Below are positions 16,865 to 25,949 of a stretch of DNA of 64,000 bases, piece by piece. Position 1 is the first letter of the stretch. Each line of letters starts with the position of its first letter. The DNA lies in the NCBI RefSeq assembly GCF_036231945.1, contig NZ_CP109599.1, positions 5,917,501-5,981,500 on the forward strand, given 5' to 3'. This DNA is from Streptomyces sp. NBC_01429. Its GTDB lineage: Bacteria; Actinomycetota; Actinomycetes; Streptomycetales; Streptomycetaceae. The notes beneath the pieces were generated by a model, which saw only the letters and a list, made by a program, of their open reading frames with translations, was not told the DNA's origin and made no database searches. The position numbers were made by a program, and so were the translations under genes.

Positions 16865-18439
16865 TCAGCGACGCGCGATCTTCTCGCCCGTCGTCGCGTC
16901 CACCACCGTCCGCTCGCCCAGCGGCTCGTCCAGGGTCACCGTCGCGGACTGCTCCTTGGCGATCGCCATGCACACCTTGTCGGGATCCGGGTGGGAGACC
17001 ACCAGCTTCACCTTCACCGCGGTGCCGCTCTCGTCCGCCTGCGGCGTGTACGTGGAGCACACCCCGCCCATGAAGTGGAGCGTCAGCTTCCGGCCCTCCG
17101 TGGTGTACGTCGTGATGGCGCTCGACCGGGACGTGTCCGGCGCGGCCTTGTCGCCCCCCGGCGTGTCCGGGCCCACCGGTGCGGGTCCGCCCGGCAGCTC
17201 CTGGTGCGGCGGCTCTGATTTGGTCAGGAACTCCGGGGCCACCGCCGGGTGCGTCACCGTGTACGGCGCGGCGCCGCCGCCCGGGGCCACCTCGAACAGC
17301 CAGGACGGTACGAGCGCGCCCTTGCCCGCCACCGACCGCACCGCGAGCCCGAAGACCGCCTTGTCGATCTCCACCGGCTGAGCGGCGGCCGCGCGGGCGG
17401 CGCCCGCGCACGGAGCGGCCGGCTCCTCGCTCTCCAGCGGTACGGCTGTCGCGCAGCCGCCGATCCGGCCCGCGGCCGTACCGCCCGCGCCCTCGGCGGC
17501 CTTGTTCAGCTCCTTGAGGGCCGCGTCCGCGCCGATCACCGGATAGGCGTCACTGCGCTCCGGCGCCGTCAGCTGTCCGCCGCCGCCGGTGACCTGGCCG
17601 TCCGTACCCACCTGGATCCCGGTCGACCAGCCGTACGTGGGCAGCCCGCCGACCACCGGATCCGCGTTCACCACCCGGGTCGAGCCCATCAACTGCCCGG
17701 CGTCCAGATCCGCGTCGGCCTGCCCCAGCGCCTTCAGCACCGGCGCCGCCGCCTTCTTCGCCGCCGCCTCGCTCACCGCCGCGCCCGCGTCCCCGGAGGC
17801 CGGACCCCCGGCGCCGCTCGCGCTCGAACCGCCCGACGGGCACGCCTTGCCCTTGAGGCAGTTGTCGCCGCCCGAACGTCCGAACTGGGCGTAGGTCCAG
17901 GTGCCCGGCGCCTGCTTCGAGACGCTCAGCAGCGGGCCCGAACCGTCCTTGTCCGTACCGACCTTCCAGGCCGTCCCGTCGGACCTGGGCGCCCCCGTCA
18001 GCCCCAGCGCCGTCGCCAGCCGGGTCACGTCGGCCGCCGTGACCGCGCCGCTCGTCCGGTAGACCCGCGCCGTACCGGGGCCCTGCGGCAGCTTGCCCTT
18101 GGCGCGGTACGTGACCCCGCCCGGATCGGGCTCGCCGGGCGCGATGGCCGGCGGCGCCGGTTCCCCGGCGGTCCCCCCGGCCGCGTCCGGGCCCCCGGCG
18201 CCGACCGGAGCCCCGGCGGGGGTGCCGAGCGTGTCGAGGGCGAGCGGCGGCGGCCCGCCGTCCGCCGAGGGCGCGGCGCTGCCGCCGAAGGCGTTCGTCG
18301 CGAAGTACGCGCCCCCGCCTCCGGCGATCAATACCGCCGCGGCCACCGTCGCGACGGCGAACCGGGGACGGCGACGGCGCGGAACACCGGCGCCGCCGGT
18401 TTCGGCTGTGCCCTCGGGGGGCCGCTCCGTACTGGTCAC
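16865..18439 (-). CDS. Membrane-anchored secreted protein, unknown function
   Basis: A 524-aa protein with a short cytosolic head ending in PRRRRPRF, one transmembrane helix (about residues 27-46) and a long extracellular part rich in Gly, Ala and Pro. Residues after about 130 contain repeating mixed alpha/beta units (YRTSGAVTAADVTRLATALGL and QADADLDAGQLMG), and the C-terminus ends in a charged ATGEKIARR. Several cysteines (CLKGKACPSG; a later GGCATAV) may form disulfides outside the cell. I do not recognise a catalytic domain. GTG 18439 has AAGGAG 5 nt upstream; the frame is open further upstream but has no ribosome site there. It lies next to adoK, as Rv2203 does in mycobacteria (from memory). 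Confidence 0.8.
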   Translation of the reverse strand: MTSTERPPEGTAETGGAGVPRRRRPRFAVATVAAAVLIAGGGGAYFATNAFGGSAAPSADGGPPPLALDTLGTPAGAPVGAGGPDAAGGTAGEPAPPAIAPGEPDPGGVTYRAKGKLPQGPGTARVYRTSGAVTAADVTRLATALGLTGAPRSDGTAWKVGTDKDGSGPLLSVSKQAPGTWTYAQFGRSGGDNCLKGKACPSGGSSASGAGGPASGDAGAAVSEAAAKKAAAPVLKALGQADADLDAGQLMGSTRVVNADPVVGGLPTYGWSTGIQVGTDGQVTGGGGQLTAPERSDAYPVIGADAALKELNKAAEGAGGTAAGRIGGCATAVPLESEEPAAPCAGAARAAAAQPVEIDKAVFGLAVRSVAGKGALVPSWLFEVAPGGGAAPYTVTHPAVAPEFLTKSEPPHQELPGGPAPVGPDTPGGDKAAPDTSRSSAITTYTTEGRKLTLHFMGGVCSTYTPQADESGTAVKVKLVVSHPDPDKVCMAIAKEQSATVTLDEPLGERTVVDATTGEKIARR

Positions 18440-18696
18440 CGCTGCTCCTTCGACTGCGTATCGGGCATATCCGTACACCGGGCGGATCCGTACGTTCCCG
18501 GACCCGGCAAGCGGAGCGTAACCGATTCGATACGTTCCGTGGCTCCGTCGTATTCCGTATCCCCGGTAAGGGGGAACACCCGTTGGACGGAAGGGGCGCG
18601 CGAGCGGTTCCCCCCGATCGTCGCGCGGCACCGCCCGGCGTACCGACCCGGTAGCGTGAACTGTCAACCGTTCTCCTCATCAGGAGCGTTCACGCC

Positions 18697-19683
18697 GTGC
18701 GAATCGCAGTCACCGGCTCCATCGCCACCGATCATCTGATGACCTTTCCCGGCCGCTTCGCCGACCAACTGGTCGCCGAGCAGCTGCACACGGTCTCCCT
18801 CTCCTTCCTGGTCGACAACCTAGAAGTGCGCAGGGGCGGTGTCGGGGCGAACATCTGCTTCGGCATGGGCCAGCTGGGCGCCCGTCCCCTCCTGGTCGGC
18901 GCCGCCGGCCAGGACTTCGACGAGTACCGCGCCTGGCTGGACCGGCACGGCGTCGACACCACCTCCGTGCGGATCTCCGAGGTCCTGCACACGGCCCGCT
19001 TCGTGTGCACCACCGACGCCGACCACAACCAGATCGGCTCCTTCTACGCGGGCGCGATGAGCGAGGCCCGCCAGATCGAGCTGAAGAAGGTCGCCGACCG
19101 CGTCGGCGGTCTCGACCTGGTGCTGATCGGCGCGGACGACCCCGAGGGCATGCTGCGCCACACCGAGGAGTGCCGCAGCCGCAAGATCCCCTTCGCCGCC
19201 GACTTCTCGCAGCAGATCGCGCGCATGGAGCGCGACGAGATCCGCACCCTGCTCGACGGCGCGACCTACCTCTTCTCCAACGAGTACGAGAAGGGACTCA
19301 TCGAGGCCAAGACCGGCTGGGACGACGCGGAGATCCTCTCCCGGGTCGGCCACCGCGTCACGACGCTCGGCAAGAACGGTGTACGGATCGAGCGCGTCGG
19401 CGACGAGCCGATCGTCGTCGGCTGCCCGGACGAGACCGTCAAGGCCGACCCGACCGGCGTCGGCGACGCCTTCCGCGCCGGATTCCTCTCCGGCCTCACC
19501 TGGGGCGTCGGCCTGGAGCGCGCCGCGCAGGTCGGCTGCATGCTCGCCACCCTGGTCATCGAGACCGTGGGCACCCAGGAGTACACCCTGCGCAGGACCC
19601 ACTTCATGGAGCGCTTCACCAAGGCGTACGGCCACGACGCGGGGGCCGAGGTCCAGGCCCATCTGCCCGAGACGGTGGCCTGA
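18697..19683 (+). CDS. adoK: Adenosine kinase (PfkB family)
   Basis: Phosphorylates adenosine to AMP in purine salvage. The 328-aa protein matches the mycobacterial-type adenosine kinase (Rv2202c) in its start (IAVTGSIATDHLM), RRGGVGANICFGMGQLG substrate loop, LHTARFVCTTD segment and the PfkB signature DPTGVGDAFRAG, with Asp257 as catalytic base. Bacterial AdoK of this kind is sugar-kinase-like rather than eukaryotic-like. GTG 18697 has AGGAG 10 nt before it. The gene is divergent from the secreted protein gene and convergent with the desulfurase fusion. Other PfkB specificities are possible, but the similarity and context favour adenosine. Confidence 0.88.
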   Translation: MRIAVTGSIATDHLMTFPGRFADQLVAEQLHTVSLSFLVDNLEVRRGGVGANICFGMGQLGARPLLVGAAGQDFDEYRAWLDRHGVDTTSVRISEVLHTARFVCTTDADHNQIGSFYAGAMSEARQIELKKVADRVGGLDLVLIGADDPEGMLRHTEECRSRKIPFAADFSQQIARMERDEIRTLLDGATYLFSNEYEKGLIEAKTGWDDAEILSRVGHRVTTLGKNGVRIERVGDEPIVVGCPDETVKADPTGVGDAFRAGFLSGLTWGVGLERAAQVGCMLATLVIETVGTQEYTLRRTHFMERFTKAYGHDAGAEVQAHLPETVA

Positions 19684-19723
19684 GCCGACGCGCGAGCCGG
19701 CGGCGGGAGCACGCGGGCGACGC

Positions 19724-21118
19724 TCACGACACCCGGCGGACCACATACGCGACACCGTGGTCCGCCGGCCGCTCGCCCACGTACTCCTGGCCGCGCATCT
19801 CGCACCACGCCGGAATGTCCAGCCGCGCCGCCTCGTCGTCCGAGAGCACCGCCACCGTGCCGCCCACCGGCACCTCGCCGAAGATCTTGGCCAGCTCGAT
19901 CACCGGGATCGGGCAGCGCCGGCCGAGCGTGTCCAGCACCCGTTCGGCGGGGCCGCCCTCCCGGCCGGCGGCGGGCGCGGCCGAGGTGGGCGCGCCGAAC
20001 CGTTCCCGTACCCCGGACACCACCCCCGGCAGCACCTCCAGGAAGCGGTCCACCTCCGCCTCCGGTGTCCCGAGGGGGAGCGAGAGCCGGACATTGCCCT
20101 CCGAGAGCACCTCCATCGCCCGCAGCACATGACTGGGGGTCAGCGTGGAGCTGGTGCAGGAGGAGCCCGAGGACACCGAGAAGTCCGCCCGGTCCAGCTC
20201 GTGCAGCAGCGTCTCCCCGTCCACGTAGAGACAGGAGAACGTGACGAGATGGGGGAGCCGGTGGACCGGATGCCCCACCACCTCCACATCGGGCACCAGC
20301 TCCGGCACCCGCGCCCTGATCCGGTCCACCAGCGCCCGCAGCCGTACCGACTCGGCCGCCGCCCCGGCGCGCACCGCGCGCAGCGAGGCGGCGGCGGCGA
20401 CGATCGCCGGGATGTTCTGGAACCCCGGGGCGCGGCCCGACTCGCGCTCGTCGGCCGGGCCCGGCGCGGCGAACCGCACCCCCTTGCGCACGGCCAGCAG
20501 CCCGACGCCCGCCGGACCGCCCCACTTGTGCGCGCTCGCCGTCAGCAGCGACCAGGCGCCGTCCACCGGGCCCCAGCCCAGCGACTGCGCCGCGTCCACC
20601 AGCAGCGGCACGCCCCGGCTGCGGCAGACCTCGGCGACGGCGGAGACCGGCTGCTCCGTCCCCACCTCGTGGTTGGCCGACTGGAGACACGCCAGGGCGG
20701 TGTCGGCGCGCAGCACCGCCGCGTACGCGTCCGGGTCCACCGTTCCGTACCGGTCCACCCCCACCTCGCTCACCGTCCCGCCGGCCGCGCTCTCGTGCGC
20801 GGCCGCCGCGTGCAGCACCGAGGAGTGCTCCACCGAGGAGACCGCCACATGGCGTCCGACACGCCGACGCCCCGCGAGCGCGCCCGACATTCCCGAGTGC
20901 ACCGCGTGCGTCCCCGAAGGAGTGAAAACCAGCTCGTCCGGGCGGCAGCCGACGGCCTCCGCCGCCGCCTCCCTGGCCGCGTCCAGCAGCAGCCCGGCCC
21001 GCCTGCCCTCGCGGTAGAGCCGTGAGGGATCCGCCCATCCCTCGTCCAGGGACGCCTGGAGGGCCTGGCGGGCGACGGGATGCAGCGGGGCCGAGGAGGC
21101 GGCGTCGAAGTAGGGCAC
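19724..21118 (-). CDS. Cysteine desulfurase fused to a TusA-type sulfurtransferase domain
   Basis: A 464-aa two-domain protein. Residues 1-375 are a NifS/IscS-like PLP enzyme: SVEHSS, ANHEVGTEQP, VDAAQS, the PLP lysine Lys198 in SAHKWGG, and the persulfide-carrying Cys321 in SGSSCTSS. After an Ala/Gly/Pro linker (about 376-392) comes a TusA domain with DTLGRRCPIP (Cys402) and IFGEVPVGGTVAVLSDD. The fusion would allow sulfur to pass directly from Cys321 to Cys402. The physiological acceptor is unknown; the nearby oxidase and Fe-S genes suggest cofactor or thiolation roles. GTG 21118 lacks a Shine-Dalgarno site and is preceded by TAGCGT with a 6-nt gap. Confidence 0.88.
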   Translation of the reverse strand: MPYFDAASSAPLHPVARQALQASLDEGWADPSRLYREGRRAGLLLDAAREAAAEAVGCRPDELVFTPSGTHAVHSGMSGALAGRRRVGRHVAVSSVEHSSVLHAAAAHESAAGGTVSEVGVDRYGTVDPDAYAAVLRADTALACLQSANHEVGTEQPVSAVAEVCRSRGVPLLVDAAQSLGWGPVDGAWSLLTASAHKWGGPAGVGLLAVRKGVRFAAPGPADERESGRAPGFQNIPAIVAAAASLRAVRAGAAAESVRLRALVDRIRARVPELVPDVEVVGHPVHRLPHLVTFSCLYVDGETLLHELDRADFSVSSGSSCTSSTLTPSHVLRAMEVLSEGNVRLSLPLGTPEAEVDRFLEVLPGVVSGVRERFGAPTSAAPAAGREGGPAERVLDTLGRRCPIPVIELAKIFGEVPVGGTVAVLSDDEAARLDIPAWCEMRGQEYVGERPADHGVAYVVRRVS

Positions 21119-21124
21119 GTCGTC

Positions 21125-21130
21125 ACGCTA
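21125..21130 (-). promoter_or_regulatory. Candidate leaderless -10 for the desulfurase fusion
   Basis: TAGCGT (minus strand) ends 6 nt before GTG 21118, and there is no ribosome site. Confidence 0.4.
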
Positions 21131-21288
21131 ACGCGCACGCCGGGAAGCGCGCCCGGAAGGAGCGTCAGGAACGCCCCCGGGTCACCGGGTCGGAGATCGG
21201 GGCGCCGTGCGAATAGCGTGGTCCATCCCTTCGGGGAGTCGGGCGGCGCGTTGGGCACCCTCCCCGCACGACCTCAAATCACGTCCAG

Positions 21289-21319
21289 TAGGGTTTGGTC
21301 CGCATAAACATCCAAACCC
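21289..21319 (+). promoter_or_regulatory. ctaC promoter -10 and start-site hairpin
   Basis: TAGGGT (21289-21294) looks like a -10 element about 100 nt before ctaC. It overlaps a perfect 8-bp inverted repeat (21291-21298 with 21312-21319). The repeat could be an operator over the transcription start or a hairpin at the 5' end of the mRNA. Confidence 0.4.
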
Positions 21320-21397
21320 CTGCCCGCGTCGGGCCGGCGACCGACCAGGAGACGGCCGCAGCCGGTCGCGCGGGCGAGACTCTCGGGAAGGCGCTAC

Positions 21398-22360
21398 GTG
21401 AGTCCCAACGGCTCCGACCGCTCGTCGCGGCGCCCGATGCGGCGGAAGCTGCCGCAGGTGCTGACTGCGGGCCTGATCCTCGCGACCTCCACCGGTTGCA
21501 CATACAAGGACTTCCCCCGCCTCGGAATGCCCACCCCGGTGACGGAGGAGGCTCCCCGGATCCTCTCCCTGTGGCAGGGCTCGTGGGCGGCAGCGCTCAT
21601 CACGGGCGTACTGGTATGGGGTCTGATCCTGTGGAGCGTCATCTTCCACCGGCGCAGCCGCAGCAAGGTGGAGGTACCTCCGCAGACCCGGTACAACATG
21701 CCCATCGAGGCGCTGTACACCGTGGTCCCGCTCATCATCGTCTCGGTGCTCTTCTACTTCACCGCTCGGGACGAGTCGAAGCTCCTCACGCTCTCCGCCA
21801 AGCCGACCCACACGATCAACGTGGTCGGCTACCAGTGGAGCTGGGGCTTCAACTACATCGAGAACGTGGACGGGAAGACCACCACCGGCAACAAGGTCCC
21901 CAAGGAACTTGACGCCATCCCGGACCGGTTCGTGAAGGCTTTCCCGCAGCATGCCGAGGGCGTCTACGACTACGGCATCCCCGGCACCCGGAACCCCCAG
22001 AACAACAACCCGGGTCCGACGCTGTGGCTCCCCAAGGGGGAGAAGGTCCGGTTCATCCTGACCTCACGTGATGTCATCCACTCCTTCTGGGTGGTGCCGT
22101 TCCTGATGAAGCAGGACGTCATCCCGGGGCACACCAACGCCTTCGAGGTGACCCCCAACCAGGAGGGCACCTTCATGGGCAAGTGCGCCGAGCTGTGCGG
22201 CGCCGACCACTCGCGGATGCTCTTCAACGTCAAGGTGGTCTCTCCGGAGCGCTACCAGCAGCACCTCGAAGAGCTGGCCAAGAAGGGCCAGAACGGCTAC
22301 ATCCCGTCGGGCATCGCGCAGACGGATCCGGCCAAGAACGCGGAGACGAACAAACTGTGA
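21398..22360 (+). CDS. ctaC: Cytochrome c oxidase subunit II
   Basis: The CuA-bearing subunit of the aa3 oxidase, which accepts electrons from the bc1 complex. The 320-aa product has a signal ending in TSTGC (a possible lipoprotein cysteine at about 34), two transmembrane helices, and an extracytoplasmic cupredoxin domain with VVGYQWSWGFNY and the CuA ligands in CAELCGADHSRM. Actinobacterial CtaC carries an insert in this domain, as here (ENVDGKTTTG onward). GTG 21398 follows GGGAAGG. The stop overlaps the ctaD start as GTGA, giving coupled translation of ctaC-ctaD-ctaF. Confidence 0.95.
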   Translation: MSPNGSDRSSRRPMRRKLPQVLTAGLILATSTGCTYKDFPRLGMPTPVTEEAPRILSLWQGSWAAALITGVLVWGLILWSVIFHRRSRSKVEVPPQTRYNMPIEALYTVVPLIIVSVLFYFTARDESKLLTLSAKPTHTINVVGYQWSWGFNYIENVDGKTTTGNKVPKELDAIPDRFVKAFPQHAEGVYDYGIPGTRNPQNNNPGPTLWLPKGEKVRFILTSRDVIHSFWVVPFLMKQDVIPGHTNAFEVTPNQEGTFMGKCAELCGADHSRMLFNVKVVSPERYQQHLEELAKKGQNGYIPSGIAQTDPAKNAETNKL

Positions 22361-24102
22361 GCATCCTCAACGAACCCCAGGGTGCCGCCGCAGCAGCTGA
22401 CGACTCTTACGAGAACGAGCTGCCGGTACGGCGCAAACAGCCGGGCAACATCGTCGTGAAGTGGCTGACCACCACGGACCACAAGACGATCGGCACGATG
22501 TACCTGATCACGTCGTTCGCGTTCTTCTGCATCGGTGGCGTCATGGCGCTGCTGATGCGCGCCGAGCTGGCGCGTCCGGGCACGCAGATCATGTCCAACG
22601 AGCAGTTCAACCAGGCGTTCACGATGCATGGCACGGTCATGCTGCTGATGTTCGCGACGCCGCTGTTCGCCGGGTTCGCGAACTGGATCATGCCGCTCCA
22701 GATCGGCGCGCCCGATGTGGCGTTCCCGCGGCTGAACATGTTCGCCTACTGGCTCTACCTCTTCGGTTCGCTGATCGCGGTGAGCGGTTTCATCACGCCG
22801 CAGGGTGCGGCGGACTTCGGGTGGTTCGCGTACTCGCCCCTGTCGGACGCCGTGCGTTCGCCGGGGATCGGGGCGGACCTGTGGATCATGGGTCTGGCGT
22901 TCTCCGGGTTCGGCACGATCCTCGGCGCGGTCAACTTCATCACCACGATCATCTGCATGCGCGCCCCCGGCATGACGATGTTCCGGATGCCGATCTTCGT
23001 ATGGAACGTGCTGCTGACGGCCGTGCTCGTGCTGCTGGCGTTCCCGGTGCTCGCGGCGGCGCTGTTCGCGCTGGAGGCGGACCGTAAATTCGGTGCGCAT
23101 GTGTTCGACGCGGCCAATGGCGGGGCGTTGCTCTGGCAACACCTGTTCTGGTTCTTCGGGCATCCAGAGGTGTACATCATCGCCCTGCCGTTCTTCGGGA
23201 TCGTTTCCGAGGTGATTCCGGTGTTCTCCCGGAAGCCCATGTTCGGTTACATCGGTCTGGTCGCGGCGACGATCTCGATCGCGGGTCTGTCCGTGACGGT
23301 GTGGGCGCACCACATGTACGTGACCGGTGGCGTGCTGCTGCCGTTCTTCTCGTTCATGACGTTCCTGATCGCCGTGCCGACCGGCGTGAAGTTCTTCAAC
23401 TGGATCGGGACGATGTGGAAGGGGTCGCTGTCCTTCGAGACACCGATGCTCTGGACCGTCGGGTTCCTGGTGACGTTCCTCTTCGGTGGTCTGACCGGGG
23501 TCATCCTGGCGTCACCGCCGCTGGACTTCCACGTGTCGGACTCGTATTTCGTGGTGGCGCACTTCCACTACGTGGTGTTCGGCACCGTGGTGTTCGCGAT
23601 GTTCGCCGGATTCCATTTCTGGTGGCCGAAGTTCACCGGCAAGATGCTCGACGAGCGGCTCGGGAAGATCACCTTCTGGACGCTGTTCGTCGGTTTCCAC
23701 GGGACCTTCCTCGTCCAGCACTGGCTGGGCGCCGAAGGCATGCCGCGCCGTTACGCGGACTATCTCGCCGCCGACGGATTCACCGCGCTGAACACCATCT
23801 CCACGATCAGCTCGTTCGTACTGGGTCTGTCGATCCTGCCGTTCTTCTACAACGTGTGGAAGACCGCGAAGTACGGCAAGAAGGTCGAGGTGGACGACCC
23901 CTGGGGCTACGGCCGTTCGCTCGAATGGGCGACCTCGTGCCCGCCGCCGCGGCACAACTTCGTCACCCTGCCGCGCATCCGGTCCGAATCCCCGGCGTTC
24001 GATCTGCACCACCCGGAGATCGCGGCCCTCGAAGAGCTGGAGAGCGCCGGCCTCGGCGCCGGAACCGGCGCCCTCGTCGGCGGTAAGGAGGCCGGAAAGT
24101 GA
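22357..24102 (+). CDS. ctaD: Cytochrome c oxidase subunit I
   Basis: The catalytic subunit (581 aa) of aa3 oxidase, with heme a, heme a3 and CuB. Twelve transmembrane helices are apparent. The helix II His of low-spin heme is in FTMHGTVMLLMF. The CuB ligands appear in FFGHPEVYI (with the Tyr of the His-Tyr cross-link) and in WAHHMYVTG, and the helix X histidines in FHYVVFG. GTG 22357 overlaps the ctaC stop and starts a protein beginning SILNEPQG after Met; earlier in-frame codons belong to a shadow of ctaC. The stop overlaps the ctaF GTG (GTGA). Confidence 0.97.
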   Translation: MSILNEPQGAAAAADDSYENELPVRRKQPGNIVVKWLTTTDHKTIGTMYLITSFAFFCIGGVMALLMRAELARPGTQIMSNEQFNQAFTMHGTVMLLMFATPLFAGFANWIMPLQIGAPDVAFPRLNMFAYWLYLFGSLIAVSGFITPQGAADFGWFAYSPLSDAVRSPGIGADLWIMGLAFSGFGTILGAVNFITTIICMRAPGMTMFRMPIFVWNVLLTAVLVLLAFPVLAAALFALEADRKFGAHVFDAANGGALLWQHLFWFFGHPEVYIIALPFFGIVSEVIPVFSRKPMFGYIGLVAATISIAGLSVTVWAHHMYVTGGVLLPFFSFMTFLIAVPTGVKFFNWIGTMWKGSLSFETPMLWTVGFLVTFLFGGLTGVILASPPLDFHVSDSYFVVAHFHYVVFGTVVFAMFAGFHFWWPKFTGKMLDERLGKITFWTLFVGFHGTFLVQHWLGAEGMPRRYADYLAADGFTALNTISTISSFVLGLSILPFFYNVWKTAKYGKKVEVDDPWGYGRSLEWATSCPPPRHNFVTLPRIRSESPAFDLHHPEIAALEELESAGLGAGTGALVGGKEAGK

Positions 24103-24497
24103 AGATCCAAGGCAGGATGTTCATCTGGCTCAGCTTCTTCATCCTGGTCGTGGCCGTCGTCTACGGCATCTGGTCCAAGGAGCCGGTCGGCACGACGGCG
24201 CTGTTCCTGGCCTTCGGCCTGAGCATCATGATCGGGTTCTATCTGGCCTTCACGGCCCGCCGGATGGACGCGCTCGCCCAGGACAACAAGGAGGCCGACG
24301 TCTCGGACGAGGCCGGCGAGGTGGGGTTCTTCTCCCCGCACAGCTGGCAGCCGTTCGCGCTCGCGATCGGCGGAGCCCTCCTCTTCCTCAGTGTGGCGAT
24401 CGGCTGGTGGCTGGCGTACTTCTCGGCCCCGCTGCTGCTCATCGGCCTGTGGGGCTGGGTCTTCGAGTACTACCGCGGTGAGAGCCGCACCCAGTAG
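24099..24497 (+). CDS. ctaF: Cytochrome c oxidase subunit IV (actinobacterial type)
   Basis: A 132-aa membrane protein with four hydrophobic helices (about 6-22, 30-48, 84-102 and 105-122) and an internal polar loop (RRMDALAQDNKEADVSDEAGEVGFFSPHSWQP), typical of the actinobacterial subunit IV of the bcc-aa3 supercomplex. The start overlaps the ctaD stop. A strong terminator follows, so the ctaCDF operon ends here, apart from ctaE-qcrCAB 2 kb away. Confidence 0.92.
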   Translation: MKIQGRMFIWLSFFILVVAVVYGIWSKEPVGTTALFLAFGLSIMIGFYLAFTARRMDALAQDNKEADVSDEAGEVGFFSPHSWQPFALAIGGALLFLSVAIGWWLAYFSAPLLLIGLWGWVFEYYRGESRTQ

Positions 24498-24520
24498 CGG
24501 CTGCCGCAGAGCGTCGTTCC

Positions 24521-24562
24521 GGGGGGCCCGGACACTCCAGCACGGAGGGTCCGGGCCCCCCC
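24521..24562 (+). terminator. Terminator of ctaCDF
   Basis: A stem of about 17 bp with one mismatch (24521-24538 with 24544-24562). Confidence 0.8.
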
Positions 24563-24601
24563 GTTTGCGTCACTCGTCGCGCTGTCCTCACGGAATCTTC
24601 A

Positions 24602-24607
24602 TACCGT
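24602..24607 (+). promoter_or_regulatory. Candidate leaderless -10 for the L,D-transpeptidase gene
   Basis: TACCGT ends 7 nt before ATG 24615; no Shine-Dalgarno site is seen. Confidence 0.45.
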
Positions 24608-24614
24608 GTGATCC

Positions 24615-25862
24615 ATGACCCACACGCCGCGTTTGCGCACCGTCCTCAGCTGCACCCTGGTCGTGTCCCTCGGGGCTGGCGCGACCGCGTGCGGCAGCAG
24701 CAACGACCCCCACCCCCTCGCCACCAAGCCCTACAACGCCACCGGGCAGGTCGCCTTCAGCGCGCCCGGGGGCAGCGTCAAGGCCAACCCGGACAAGCCC
24801 CTGGAGATCACCGCCAAGAACCGCGACAGCCGGATCACTGACGTCACCGCCGTCGACACCGGCGGCCACTACCTGGCGGGCGAACTCACCGCCGACGGCA
24901 TGCGCTGGCACTCCACGGCCCCGCTGGCGGCCGGCGCCCGCTACACGGTCAGGGTCTCCACCGAGAACAACGACGGCGCCCCCGGCAACCGCACCCTCAC
25001 CTTCGACACCGCCGCCGCCAAGAAGAAACTGACGGTCGAGTTCGGCCCCGAGGAGGGCTCCTACGGGGTCGGACAGCCCATCACCGCCACCCTCAGCGAG
25101 CCCATCAAGGCCAAGGCGGCCCGGGACGTCGTCGAACGCTCCCTCAAGATCCGCGCACCGGGCGCCGAAGAGGGCACCTGGCACTGGGTGGACGACACGG
25201 AGCTGCACTACCGGCCCAAGGAGTACTGGCCCGCGAACAGCACCGTCACCGCCTCCAGCAGCCTCGAAGGAGTGAAGGTCAGCGACAAGCTGTACGGGGG
25301 CCCCGTCAAGCCGCTCACCCTGAAGATCGGCAACAAGCTGGAGGCCATCGTCGACGCCTCGGCGCACACGATGACGGTGTACCGCAACGGCGAATGGGTC
25401 AACACCATCCCGGTGACCACCGGCAAGCCCGGATTCTCCACCCGCAACGGCATCAAGGTCGTGCTGGGCAAGGAGAGCTTCGTACGGATGCGCGGCTCCA
25501 GCGTCGGCATCGGCGGCAGCGAGGGGTACGACCTGCCGGTCTACTGGGCCACCCGGGTGACCTGGAGCGGTGAGTATGTGCACGCGGCGCCGTGGTCCGT
25601 GGGGCAGCAGGGGGCGGCGAACGTCAGCCACGGCTGCACCGGGATGTCCACCGCCAACGCGGCCTGGTTCTACGAGATCGTCGAAGAGGGCGACATCGTC
25701 CAGGTCATCAACAGCGCCGGTGACTACATGGAGGACTTCGGCAACGGCTTCGGCGACTGGAACCTGGACTGGAAGGACTGGCGCAAGGGCAGCGTCGTCC
25801 AGGCCGGGGTCAGGGACGGCAGCAGCCCCGCCGACGCGGCCCGGCTGCGCCCCCAGGTCTGA
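24615..25862 (+). CDS. Lipoprotein L,D-transpeptidase with Ig-like domains
   Basis: A peptidoglycan 3-3 cross-linking enzyme. It has a signal peptide with lipobox ATAC (Cys27), two beta-rich Ig-like domains (about 45-245), a YkuD catalytic domain (about 246-365) with His in YVHAAPW and the catalytic Cys in SHGCTGMS, and a Trp-rich C-terminal extension (GDWNLDWKDWRKG). This layout matches mycobacterial LdtMt2-type enzymes. The 415-aa length is normal. The gene sits between the two halves of the oxidase cluster and is convergent with an orphan receiver gene. Transcription is probably leaderless. Confidence 0.92.
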   Translation: MTHTPRLRTVLSCTLVVSLGAGATACGSSNDPHPLATKPYNATGQVAFSAPGGSVKANPDKPLEITAKNRDSRITDVTAVDTGGHYLAGELTADGMRWHSTAPLAAGARYTVRVSTENNDGAPGNRTLTFDTAAAKKKLTVEFGPEEGSYGVGQPITATLSEPIKAKAARDVVERSLKIRAPGAEEGTWHWVDDTELHYRPKEYWPANSTVTASSSLEGVKVSDKLYGGPVKPLTLKIGNKLEAIVDASAHTMTVYRNGEWVNTIPVTTGKPGFSTRNGIKVVLGKESFVRMRGSSVGIGGSEGYDLPVYWATRVTWSGEYVHAAPWSVGQQGAANVSHGCTGMSTANAAWFYEIVEEGDIVQVINSAGDYMEDFGNGFGDWNLDWKDWRKGSVVQAGVRDGSSPADAARLRPQV

Positions 25863-25898
25863 CGTCCGCAGGAGCCCGGCGGACACGGCCCGCGGGCT

Positions 25899-25943
25899 GC
25901 CGCGGGCGGGCGGGGGCCACCAACGGCCCCGCCCGCCCGCGGC
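25899..25943. terminator. Bidirectional GC-rich terminator
   Basis: A perfect 17-bp inverted repeat (25899-25915 with 25927-25943) between convergent genes. Confidence 0.85.
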
Positions 25944-25949
25944 GGCCTC

